NCBI RefSeq assembly: GCF_024679245.1
Contig: NC_090177.1
Span: forward strand, 22,084,950-22,148,949
DNA length: 64,000 bases
Reading direction: 5' to 3'
Source of the DNA: Pseudorasbora parva
Taxonomy: Eukaryota > Chordata > Actinopteri > Cypriniformes > Gobionidae
Shown: piece by piece, positions 49,885 through 61,925 of the stretch
Layout of the letters: every line of letters starts with the position of its first letter
Numbering within the stretch: position 1 is the first letter of the stretch
Program-made: the position numbers and the translations under genes
Notes under the pieces: generated by a model
The model's input: the letters and a program-made list of their open reading frames with translations, nothing else
What the model was told of the DNA's origin: nothing
Database searches by the model: none

Positions 49885-49982
49885 TGACACTAGGGGTTGC
49901 AGCCTTTAGCCTCCTTGTTAAAGCGTCTGACTCTCATGCCAGCAGACCTGGGTTTGAGTCCCGGTCCAAACAGAAGGGGTTA
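49885..49982 (+). repeat. tRNA-derived SINE-like segment
   Basis: A-box-like TTAGCCTCCTTGTTAAAGC and B-box GGGTTTGAGTCCC at tRNA spacing, with an anticodon-arm-like TGACTCTCATGCC between. Tc1-like sequence resumes at about 49987 (CTGTAGATGATG). It is probably the end of one composite insertion that began at 48848. Confidence 0.5.
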
Positions 49983-50869
49983 CACACTGTAGATGATGAA
50001 AATGAACTCTTTGCATTTTTTCTCTGAGAAACTCCTTTCTCATATTGCTCCACTATTTTTTGCCGCAGCCATGGGGGAATTAGTGATCCTCTGCCCATCT
50101 TGACTTCTGAGAGACACTGCCATTCTGAAAGGATCTTTTTATAGCCAATCATGTTGCCAATTAAGTTGCAAACTGGTCCTCCAGCTGTTCCTTATATGTA
50201 CATTTAACTTTTCCGGCCTCTTATTGCTACCTGTCCCAATTTTTTGGAATGTGTAGCTCTCATGAAATCTGAAATGAGCCAATATTTGGCATGACGTTTG
50301 AAAATGTCTCATTTGATATGTTATCTAAATTTTATTGTGAATACAATATAAGTTTATGAGTTTTGTAAATTATTGCATTCATTTTTCATTTTACAATTTG
50401 TACAGTGTCCCAACTTTTTTGGAATCCAGTTTGTATTCCATAGAGTTAAATGCTACATTTTTCACAGTTAGTTAACCTTAAAGGGGGGGGGGGGGGGGGG
50501 GGGGGGGTGAAATGCTGTTTCATGCATACTGAGCTTTTTACACCTTTAAAGACTTGGATTCCCATCCTAAACATAGACAAAGTTTCAAAAACTAATGTTG
50601 GACGTTTGATAGAGTATTTCTGTGTTTAAAATACTCCTTCCGGTTTCTCACAAGTTTCGGCGAGTTTTTTTCGAGTATGGGTCTACTTGACGTTAAATAG
50701 ATCGGAAGGTCCTTGTATGGGCTGTACGGGCTCTTCTCCCGGTAGGGTGCGCGCGCGTGTAACTAGAGGGAGAGAGAGGAAATGCACGCTGTAAACAGTC
50801 TCTCAGGTGCAGATCCAGTCGTCCGTGAACACTTATGACGCGCCGCGCTCCACTTTATTCCTATCCCTT

Positions 50870-51335
50870 GTCAAAAAATCCTATTGGAATTTCACGTTGT
50901 CCTATAGGATCTTATTGGATTCTTAGAATCTTATAGCACAATCTGATTTATTTTATTGGAATTTCACTTGGTCCTATAGGATCTTATTGGATTCTTAGAA
51001 TCCTATAGGACAATATGATTTATTTTATTGAAATTTCACTTTGTCCTATAGGATCTTATTGGATTCTTAGAATCTTATAGGACAATCTGATTTATTTAAT
51101 TGGAATTTCACTTTGTCCTATAGGATCTTATTGGATTCTTAGAATCTTATAGGACAATCTGATTTATTTAATTGGAATTTCACTTTGTCCTATAGGATCT
51201 TATTGGATTCTTAGAATCCTAAAGGACATTCTGATTTATTTTAATGGAATTTCACTTTATCCTGTTGGATCTTATTGGATTCTTAGAATCCTATTGGACA
51301 TTCTGATTTATTTTAATGGAATTTCACTTTTCAAT
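50870..51335. repeat. Subterminal tandem array, six 72-bp units
   Basis: The segment CTTATTGGATTCTTAGAATC starts at 50911, 50982, 51055, 51127, 51199 and 51271, so the period is 71-73 bp. Each unit also holds TCCTATAGGA, itself a palindrome, and TGATTTATTT. It starts directly inside the left terminal repeat of the 4.1-kb element, where transposase-binding repeats are often found. Confidence 0.92.
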
Positions 51336-51713
51336 GAAAAAACACCGAGATTGGCTTAATATTGTTATATAACCAAAGCAAAGCGTTTGCATAGAAATCA
51401 ATCACACTTTCAAATTAAATAATTAGGTTGAGTGTTCCTATAATAATACAAAATACATTAATATAAAATATATATAAAAGTGCCATTTTGTCTCACTATC
51501 TAGTGCAGGGGTGGCATTTTGCACCTATGAATGGCTCATATAACTAAATTAATTTTAAATTCATGATTTAATATCAATGAGATTTTTATTTATGTATTGT
51601 TTTAAATCTAGATGGTTATTTATCATGTAAATAATGTGACTGTGGCGTTTTAATGCGCATGCGCGTTGGATATTCGAATTGCGTTCTTCAAACCACACTG
51701 GAGCAGAGTTGCC

Positions 51714-53407
51714 ATGGAAACGGGGACTCGGAGTCAAACCATGAGTCAAACGAGCAGCACTTCCTCAGACGCTGTTTTTACTAATTGCAGGTGAGTTTAG
51801 TCCCTAAAACCACACAAATTATACACACAACTGTTCCTGACACCTTTCTTACGTTAACTGACACACTTCTGTTGAATATTTACTTGATAGAAATGGTTTA
51901 GTGTCTTCGGGAAAAATCAGCATCTCAACCGTTTTCACAAGAGGGTAACTTAAGCTAAAGCTATCGATTTGATCGATTGAGCCCTTGTTTATGAAAGCTT
52001 GAGCTTTTAAATAAATCTTTATGTAAAACTTAAATGTTTTGATAGTTTTGTTAAGGTTTTGCTGCTAATTTGTCAATGGTACGTATCAAAAATCTAAAAG
52101 TATACACTGTAACATTGCTGTTCATCGATGATGTCAGTTACATGGAGCGTGAAAATTAGCTACAAACTGGCAAACAAATATTGTAAAAATGTTCTGTGAT
52201 ATCAGGAGGGACAAAATAACCCATCTACAACAGGGGAAGATTCCAACATTTCTGGAGGAAGCTGCTGACAGAGCTGTAAGAAACGGGTGAACTGAGGAAG
52301 GTAATTTTATATGCATGTATTTCACATAATATTTGACATAATATCAGCATGATTTTAGTTATTTTCTTTAACAAAATTATACATATTAACAGGTCACAAA
52401 ACTATTGAGTTTTACTGGTTTTATCTACAGTGGAGATGAGTGTGATGAGGTTCAGGTGTGAGTAATCAGTATTCGGGAGAGGGAGTGCGCTGTGATTGGC
52501 TGGTGTGAGAACCTGGCAGATTAATAACAAATAGAAATTGAATTTGAATCTAAAATCGTGTTCTGTATTGTTAAAGAATTAGTTCACCTCAAAATTAAAA
52601 TCTCCTGATAATTTCCATCGGTCATTTTCTAAAAAAAAAAAAAAAAAAAAGCATTTATATACCTTTTACCTCAAATGCACGACTTTGATGTTGTTTTCCC
52701 ACTGCGTATTACGCCAGAAAGGTCAGTGCTGACCCAGTGCCGAAAAACTCCATCTCATGTTCTCCTCTAACTTTTAAATTGTCCGACATCGTTGTTTTAC
52801 CTTTTATTTTTCTAAAGGGTGTTTGATTTAGTCTTTGCACGTTGGTTTTAACACTGGGACAGTACTTCCACATACGTCACACGCCTGACCTTTCCAACGT
52901 AATGACGCCACAAAGCCTTACATCATCAGAGTCGAGCATTTGAGGTTAAAAAGTATATACATGTTTATTTATTTTCTACTGAAGAATGAAAGACATGAAC
53001 ATCTTGGATGGCATTGGGGTGAGTAAAAGATCAGGAATTATCATTTTGGGGTGAACTAATCCTTTAATGTACATTCTTTCTGCTTTGCTTTTGGAGCCAT
53101 AATAATTTATGGGTTGTGAAAACACTGAATGAATAGACATCATTGTACTTGGACATTATTAAATGGGTACTCGATAGTACAGATAAGAATTCCAGCAAGC
53201 CGTGTGTTAATGTGGTGTGTATTCTTCTCATTTTAGATCCTACATCCATTTGGGCTGAAGGTCAAGACAGAACCAAACCAAAGCTGGCCTGTACCCTGCC
53301 GGCCTGTACGACAGACTTCACACTGACAGCTGCTGGCATGGATGCCGCATCACATGTTTTTGAACACTTTTCCACCTAGAATGTATTCGTCCCCCACCAG
53401 GAGACTT
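51714..53407 (+). other. Exon-like segments inside the 4.1-kb element (possible passenger gene)
   Basis: Candidate exons: 51714-51790 (ATG to a GTGAGT donor), 52206-52300 (TATCAG acceptor, GTAATT donor), 52432-52457 (TCTACAG acceptor, GTGTGAG donor) and about 53237-53379 or beyond (TTTTAG acceptor). The first two join in frame into a 53-residue product beginning METGTRSQTMSQTSSTSSD and ending with a TGA in the second exon. The last contains a separate 40-codon open stretch (TKPKLACTLPACTTDF...). I recognise no family. AATAAA motifs at about 53506 and 53896 could end a transcript. It may be a captured host fragment, a transposon-encoded small gene, or chance. Confidence 0.25.
52571..53067. repeat. 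MITE with TTAGTTCACC ends, nested in the 4.1-kb element
   Basis: The ends TTAAAGAATTAGTTCACC and GGTGAACTAATCCTTTAA are inverted. Same terminal family as 19711-19972 and 22341-22931. Non-coding; includes a 20-bp A tract. Confidence 0.7.
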
Positions 53408-54004
53408 CATGTCTTCATCTATTGTGAGTGGATATCATTTTAAACATTTAAAAAAAACTCTAATTTTTATTGTGTAGTAAATGTAAGATTTTTCCATAAA
53501 AAGAAAATAAAGTTTTAGTAATGTTTTTCAGTAATAAAGTAATTAATTGTTAAGTAATGTTGTTATAATCCTGTTATTTTTTGTACAGTATAAATTGCAA
53601 ATGTATGCTTGTTTTGGGCACATGTTTACAGCTTATAGACATTTTAAAGGAGGAAGATGCTGTGTATTTAAAGGTGCTTTAAGTCATTTTTATTTGTACA
53701 ATGTTATTTTTGTATATAAATCATTATTACAGTGGAACAAATTGCTATTTTTTATTTGTAAATTAGCAACTGAATTTTTTAACCATTGCACAGCACCACT
53801 TTATCACCAATAATTTACAACTTTGTAGTTTATAATATTTCACATGAGAACACATGCAAGTTTATATTTTTTGTTCAGATTATGTAATTTCTGTAATAAA
53901 GTTTGTATTACAGAATGGTAACTTCTGTCTGTTGTTATTTTGTAGATGTTTGTTGTAACTTAATTACTTAAACGTACTTCAAGATAATTTAGTAAAACCA
54001 TGGC

Positions 54005-54335
54005 TGCACTGTGGTAATACAACCAATTTATGGTACATGATCCATGTTTTTTAAAACCATGTTTACTGCAAATTCATGGTTACTGTAGTCATGGTTACAA
54101 TGGTTTTACTGTAGTATTACTACAATATAGCTGTAGTAAAACCATGGTATTAAAACCATGGTTGTTAAAAATCCCAGTTACTACAGTAATTCAAACTACA
54201 GTTTTACTATAGTATTACTACAATATAACTGTAGTAAAACCATGTTTTTTTTAAAACCATGGTTCGCACCAAAATACCACAGTTACTACAGTCATAGTTA
54301 AACTACAGTTTTACTATAGTAAAACCATAGTTCTT
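54005..54335. repeat. ACCATGGTT / ACTACAGT-rich inverted repeats
   Basis: Many interspersed direct and inverted copies of AAAACCATGGTT, TTACTACAGT and ACTATAGTATTACTACAATA (about 54112 and 54208). Forms multiple possible hairpins. A familiar fish repeat type; no coding content. Confidence 0.6.
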
Positions 54336-54532
54336 TTTCGTAAGGGAAGTTAACCTAACTATGACGACTTCCGCTCTGAGAAACCCGGAAATGTGAAAAG
54401 GGTCTAATTCTACTTTTTTTTCTTTCTTACAGTGTACCAAGTATTCAGACATAGTAGCCTTGGTACACTTTGCTATCTTTGCTGTGTCCAAATATGCCTT
54501 CCCTACCATGTAGAAAGCAAAGATAGCAAAAC

Positions 54533-54571
54533 CGTGTGTGTGTGTGTGTGTGCGTGCGTGTGTGTGTGTGC

Positions 54572-54608
<37 letters not shown>
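54533..54608. repeat. (TG)n microsatellite
   Basis: About 76 bp of TG dinucleotides with four CG interruptions (TGCG). Confidence 0.97.
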
Positions 54609-54610
<2 letters not shown>

Positions 54611-55810
54611 AGCGAGAGAAAGACCCAATTGGATCCAATAAAATCCTGTTGAAATTATCCTACAGAATATATGTATTGTCTTATAAGACAATTCTCACAG
54701 AATCCAATAGGAATCAGATTACATTTGGAATCCTTTAGGATTTATCCTACGGGATATTTATGTATTATCTTATAAGACAATTCCCAAAGAATCCTATAGG
54801 AATCAGATAAGAATCTTAAAGGACAAGACATAAATTATCCTATAAGATTATTTCTAACGGAATCCTTTAGGAACGGTTCCAAAATATGATAGAAATTTTA
54901 AATGGAATCCTGTACAGATTTCCATTAAAAATCCTTAAGGATTTTTTGACAAGGGATGGGTGACGTCGAGCGACTTCAACGCTTCAGCACAGCATTCCCG
55001 GAAGGCAGCGGTGCATTTGAACCGATTTGAACGCAGAAATGACGGGAAGCTTCAAGGCATCGCTTCAGTCGCGTCGCAAAGTGGATTTCCACGGTCACTG
55101 CTGTCACAGGACTTCACCAAATCATACCAAAGAAGTGTGTTTTTGACAGAGCAGTCCCAGCGATAAAGTTCGGTCCTGCTTTGGAAGCAGCCGGTGAGTA
55201 AATCAACTTCAAATGTCTCTGCTATTGGCTACCGTCGCATGAGTAAACATCAGTAAACGATACGATCGCGTGCTTCGTCATTCAAATGCGCTAACGGTTA
55301 CTCCATTGTTGTTCTGTATAACACTAGTCTGACTCTGACGTGCAAAACCGTTTTGCTTGCTACCTCTAAGGTCTAGTCGCATACAATAGTCCATAAACCG
55401 AATCATGTCCTCATAAACTGCGCGTAAATACACACAAAGGCCCCTAAATAAAGTACATACCACAGAGACGGACGTCCTGATGTTGCTGTTTCTCCTGTTC
55501 AATTTATTTCAGCCTCAGATTTGATTGTGGATCATTATCTGTATTAGCTGAGATAGCCATGGGTTTCTCCACGCTTGAGGACGTCACCGCTTTGCGCGCT
55601 TGTCATTCTTTAGCTCCGCCCACACGATACGCCTCCAGGCGCTCGTTTTTTTCCGGAAAGACTCGGTACAGCCCATTTTTCTTTTATAAATATGATAAAA
55701 CTAAAGACTTTTCGGAGATATGAAGGATGCAATACTACTCTATAGGTACTCAAGATTGACATGAGATTGACTGAAACTGAGTGTTTCACCCCCCCCCCCC
55801 CCCCCTTTAA

Positions 55811-56700
55811 GAGCTGTTATAGTAAAAATGGCTAAATGTTTTTTGGAGAGAGTTACACGTGTAATACTTAGCCAATTATAGCAGTGGGCGTTTAGTCGCA
55901 CAGCATACATGCCCCTTCAAACAGAGCATTCAATTTAGAGCTTAAATCATATTGTATATTTTTTATATTGGCCATTTATTTGACCATAAAATAATAATAA
56001 TTATAAAATAATTATCAGTTTGAAATATATAATATCAGTGCATCCCTATTTTAAATAACTCATGAAAAGGAAACGGTAAATACATGCAATCTCTGTAATG
56101 AGGAGTAAACCAACACTAAAGTGTCTATTATTAGCAACTCTCCTCCAAAAACAAATGCCTTCTAATCCGTTTTCCTAACGTCATCCATCCCTCAACGTCA
56201 CTCTCTCATCAAAATTCCTTCCATCTTTCTGTTAATCCTCAGTTTGAACTGTCATTCCTCAGCATTATTGTTTATGCAGAGATGAACACCCTTAGGATCT
56301 GTGTTTAGTGTCTTATTTTCAGATTGACAGGCATTGCAAAGCCTCTGACGACTGAATTTGTAAATTACAGCAAATTGCTGTGGATGGCAGGCTGGAGAAA
56401 AATGAAAAATGGATGGAGAGCACAGAACGGGAGAGAGGAAGGGAACAGCTATTTTAGGGAGTGAGTGTCTGGAATGCCAGCTGTTGACTCAACCCCCCAC
56501 CCCACACCACCCACCCCCCACTCTGTATCTTTCTCTCCCTTTCCTATCTTTGAGTCTTTGTCAGAGCCCCTTTCTCAACCTCAAGCCCTCATCACACAAA
56601 ACTTTTCCGACCACAGAGCCCCTCTCCCTCGCATGATAATTATAGCACACTGTCGTCCTACAATTAACACACACACATAGAAGTAAGAACTCTCAAGCTA
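55811..56700. promoter_or_regulatory. Upstream region of hspb7 with a CArG-like site
   Basis: No gene here. CTATTTTAGG at 56449-56458 differs from the SRF consensus CC(A/T)6GG at one position; hspb7 is a heart and muscle gene in vertebrates, so an SRF/MEF2-type element upstream would make sense. A pyrimidine-rich stretch (56490-56600) follows. The regulatory reading is inference from one short motif. Confidence 0.25.
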
Positions 56701-56709
56701 GACCCACCA

Positions 56710-56718
56710 TATAAAAAG
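56710..56718 (+). promoter_or_regulatory. TATA box candidate of hspb7
   Basis: TATAAAAAG about 188 bp upstream of the hspb7 ATG, predicting a start site near 56740 and a leader of roughly 150 bp. No competing TATA-like site was noticed closer to the gene. Confidence 0.5.
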
Positions 56719-56897
56719 ACAGCCAGACAGACAATAGCCACACCAGGGAGACAGCTAATACAAACAGGATTAATAGTGGATTCATATCATGTTTTAAAAA
56801 CGGCACAAAAATACTTAATTTGTAAACTGTGCTCACGGTATTACTCTAAATAACTGACTGGATATCAATTTGAGGCAAATAAACCATCTAAACACTA

Positions 56898-59250
<2,353 letters not shown>

Positions 59251-59870
59251 ATCTTTCCCCTCCTACTGTATCTGTTTCCCTGTGATAAATGACCTTGAAA
59301 ATATAGTTACTTAGTCCTGCTTTGTCATTCCACCATGACCTTCTCTTATTTCTTCTCATTACACTAGGATGGAATTTAATCTTGTCATATGTATTCAAAA
59401 CATTCAAGACAAATGCACTGCTAACATCAAATCCCTGCCAACTGCATATCACCTTACAATATACAGTTGGGTCCAAAAGTCTGAGACTACATTAAAAATC
59501 TGTGATTCGAAATTTAAACGTAAAAAGAAAGAGTTTTTTTTATATGAATACGATTTTTATTTTATTTTTATTATTATTATTTCCATGTCACCAATTAAGT
59601 AAACAAATCTGCAACACTATTCATGTGACTCTTTGTACAGATGGTTAAATATTCTATTTCTTGCTTTAATTGAAGCTTAAGATGTTTTTTCAATCATTCT
59701 CAAATTATACTATAGAGAACATGATCAGGTTTGACAAATTTGTTGAGTTTGGAGTTAAACTTGTATGAGTTTAACTCCAAAGCTGCTATCATTAAAGGAA
59801 AAGGGACAATCCAAGTGCTAAGATATTCTTGAAAAAAGTTAACTTCTCACATTTTTGGAGCCTACTGTAT

Positions 59871-59876
59871 AATAAA
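59871..59876 (+). terminator. Candidate poly(A) signal of hspb7
   Basis: AATAAA 621 bp past the hspb7 stop. The 3' UTR length implied is reasonable, but no transcript support is visible. From here to about 60780 the DNA is AT-rich and shows no gene. Confidence 0.35.
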
Positions 59877-60837
59877 CAACTAATCTTACCAAATGGTGAG
59901 AAACCTATTCATTGAACTGATTGCTATTCTTATCAAACACTACATTTTCTAAATGTAAAATTGTTGATTTGTGTGATTAAAACACTACTGTAAAACAGAA
60001 TAAAACCAGAACAACTTTGATGAATATTTTGGGCGTGTGAGTCAGTGATTTGGTTTCTGTCCACTTCAATTAAAGTGGACATCATGAGCAAATGACAGGA
60101 ATATGTCTCTAAGTACTTATTCTATAAATAGTCTGCTGTTATTATTCAGTCTTAGGCCTATCATCTACTATTTTTAAGCTTTATGTCATCAACCTGTCAC
60201 TGCTGAACCAGATACAAATGTATGCTAGTACATGTTGCACATATTAAGATTATTCTTTAAAAATTGGAAATTAAATTAAAAAATAAGTTATCCCTGCATC
60301 CAGAGAAACAGCTAAATTATGCACCATCTATTTATAAAAAAATTAAATTCTATATAAAACAGCTGGTTTAGGGAGTGTTTTCCAGCATTCGACATGTAAC
60401 TTATATTCTAAATTCTTGAGGAAATATGAACATTTACATGAGATCAACAAATGTAGCAACATATATAGCTACTAAAGCTCTTGAATGTGAATTGGGAGCA
60501 TAAATCGTTTGCCAATTTTTGCCCAAAGCTACATGGTAATGGTTTCCTGAGAGTTTAGTTAATGTGCACTAAAACTGCCCCCTTAGATTTGCATATAAAT
60601 TCAAAACAATTAAAATGTAACCCGTGGTGTTGTTTAAAACGCATTAATGACCCAATTCATAACCTAGCTGCGTTGTATTTTATGGATATTTCCCCACTCT
60701 GGTCTCATTATTAGACTACTTAATAATAGCTAAAGTTCGCCGTCATGTGGTCAAAACAGTTACAAGAAAAGTCCGCGCATGCGCTGTGGTGCTTAACTTC
60801 AGCCATTCGCTCGGCCACTATCAATCGATCAGAGAGC

Positions 60838-60945
60838 AGAAGATGGCGGCGCGACGAGGCTGAGCACTGAGATCGATCACCGAAACACTCGATTGGACGG
60901 ATCAGCTGAAGTCAGTGAAAGCTAGAAACTCGTCTATTCTATAAG
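60838..60945 (+). promoter_or_regulatory. zbtb17: zbtb17 first non-coding exon and YY1-like initiator
   Basis: AAGATGGCGGC at 60840-60850 is the YY1-type motif found at the start of many TATA-less housekeeping genes. It is followed by a GC-richer stretch ending in a good donor, ATAAG|GTAAAG, at 60945. The coding exon at 61926 has a plausible acceptor TATGATCAG ending at 61885, so the leader would be spliced over about 940 bp. A second, inverted GCCATCTTGA lies at about 61070. Confidence 0.55.
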
Positions 60946-61925
60946 GTAAAGAACGTCAAACATGACCCGATCATCAAATTGTTTTAGGACTACTTTTCAT
61001 ACATGTCTCTCATGAACGCGCAGCTAAAATAAGCAAAGAAGAGGCAGGATTATAGCCCGCCTCTGTCAGCGCCATCTTGATCCAGCAGGGCCAGGCACGC
61101 TGAATTAATCCCGGAGTGAAGAGAGAGAGAGGACTCATAATCAATCCGCAACATCGTCACATTCTTGTTGGGCAATTGCGCAGTTATTCGCCAAATCACT
61201 TGACGTATTTATTCGCTAAAGATAGACAATCAGACATCATTGTGCTCAGCTCGGTTGATAATGACAATTTGAATTACACTGTGGGGGTTGGGACCAAATG
61301 TTCCGAGCGAGCACGAAATAAACGTTTCGATGTCACACAGAAACACACGTAGCCTACATGTTACATGATGTTTGTTTATTGAAGTAAATAGTCGGTTGTA
61401 TTAGTAATGTTCTGTAATTTGCATGCACTGAATCATAATGAGAATAATGCAGCATAGAATCATTTTGTACTGTAGATTAGATATTAGATAATTTTATTGA
61501 AATTATAATATGCCCAAATATAGTAGTACAGTTAGATTAGATGTAGATTATAGCACAAGAATAATTTTTAAGTGTTAATTCTTCAAATTGTGAAAGAACT
61601 TGCTTGGAAAAATACGATATTGAATCATGGCCCTAATCACTATAGATAGAATGACACTTTCTCATACATCAGATAGTGTTGTGTTTTTTGTTTTGTTTTT
61701 TACTTTTACACATTCACAGGGACAGGGGCTATACAAAATTTATAAGTATGGGCTTAGTTGGGACAAAGTTAACCAGACGAAGACCCTGTTTACATCTTTG
61801 CAAACTGAGACATTTTGTTTATGAGCCTCAAATGCAAAAGCAGCAATATGGCAATACATTATTTTTTTCTCCTTTTTATGATCAGGATACTGTGGCCTAA
61901 AGTGCTATAGTCTGCTTCATCAATT

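Larger units (their letters stand above)
47187..50433 (-). mobile_element. Tc1/mariner-like element, interrupted by several insertions
   Basis: TA-flanked (47185-47186, 50434-50435). The ends are long inverted repeats: AACTTGATTCCAAGAAAGTT and GACACTGTACAAATTGTGAA at the left mirror the right end. The interior is the common cyprinid Tc1-like element with a minus-strand transposase now in pieces (about 47440-48010, 48560-48845, 49990-50330). Inserted inside it: a MITE at 48023-48550, an LTR/tRNA-like block at about 48848-49986, and a second MITE at 49271-49824 within that block. A short duplication of TTTTCAATTTCATGGCATCA occurs near 47355 and 47391. Confidence 0.85.
50865..54955. mobile_element. 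4.1-kb TIR element with subterminal repeats and exon-like segments
   Basis: The ends CCCTTGTCAAAAAATCCTA (50865) and GGATTTTTTGACAAGGG (54955) are inverted, flanked by AT (50863-50864 and 54956-54957), probably a 2-bp duplication. Both ends carry subterminal arrays rich in TCCTATAGGA (72-bp units at 50870-51330; longer units at 54640-54940). No transposase was recognised. The middle contains several segments bordered by canonical splice sites, a nested MITE (52571-53067), an ACCATGGTT-rich repeat and a TG microsatellite. Confidence 0.7.
50482..55806. mobile_element. TTAA-flanked non-autonomous element (Kolobok-like), split by a later insertion
   Basis: TTAA at 50478-50481 and 55807-55810 flank inverted ends: A followed by about 25 G, then TGAAATGCTGTTTCATGCA at the left; GAGTGTTTCACC then a C tract and T at the right. 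TTAA duplication plus the G-tract ends fit an abundant fish element that I associate with the Kolobok superfamily. Left part 50482-50862 and right part 54958-55806 are the original element (about 1.2 kb); the 4.1 kb between is another transposon. Near 55133, AAGAAGTGTGTTTTTGACAG may be a relic of the transposase exon of the parent element. Confidence 0.65.

Noticed and set aside
53143..53379. Stand-alone 78-codon gene
   Set aside because: The first part reads through an apparent intron end (TTTTAG at about 53236); only the later part is considered, as a possible exon of the passenger segment.
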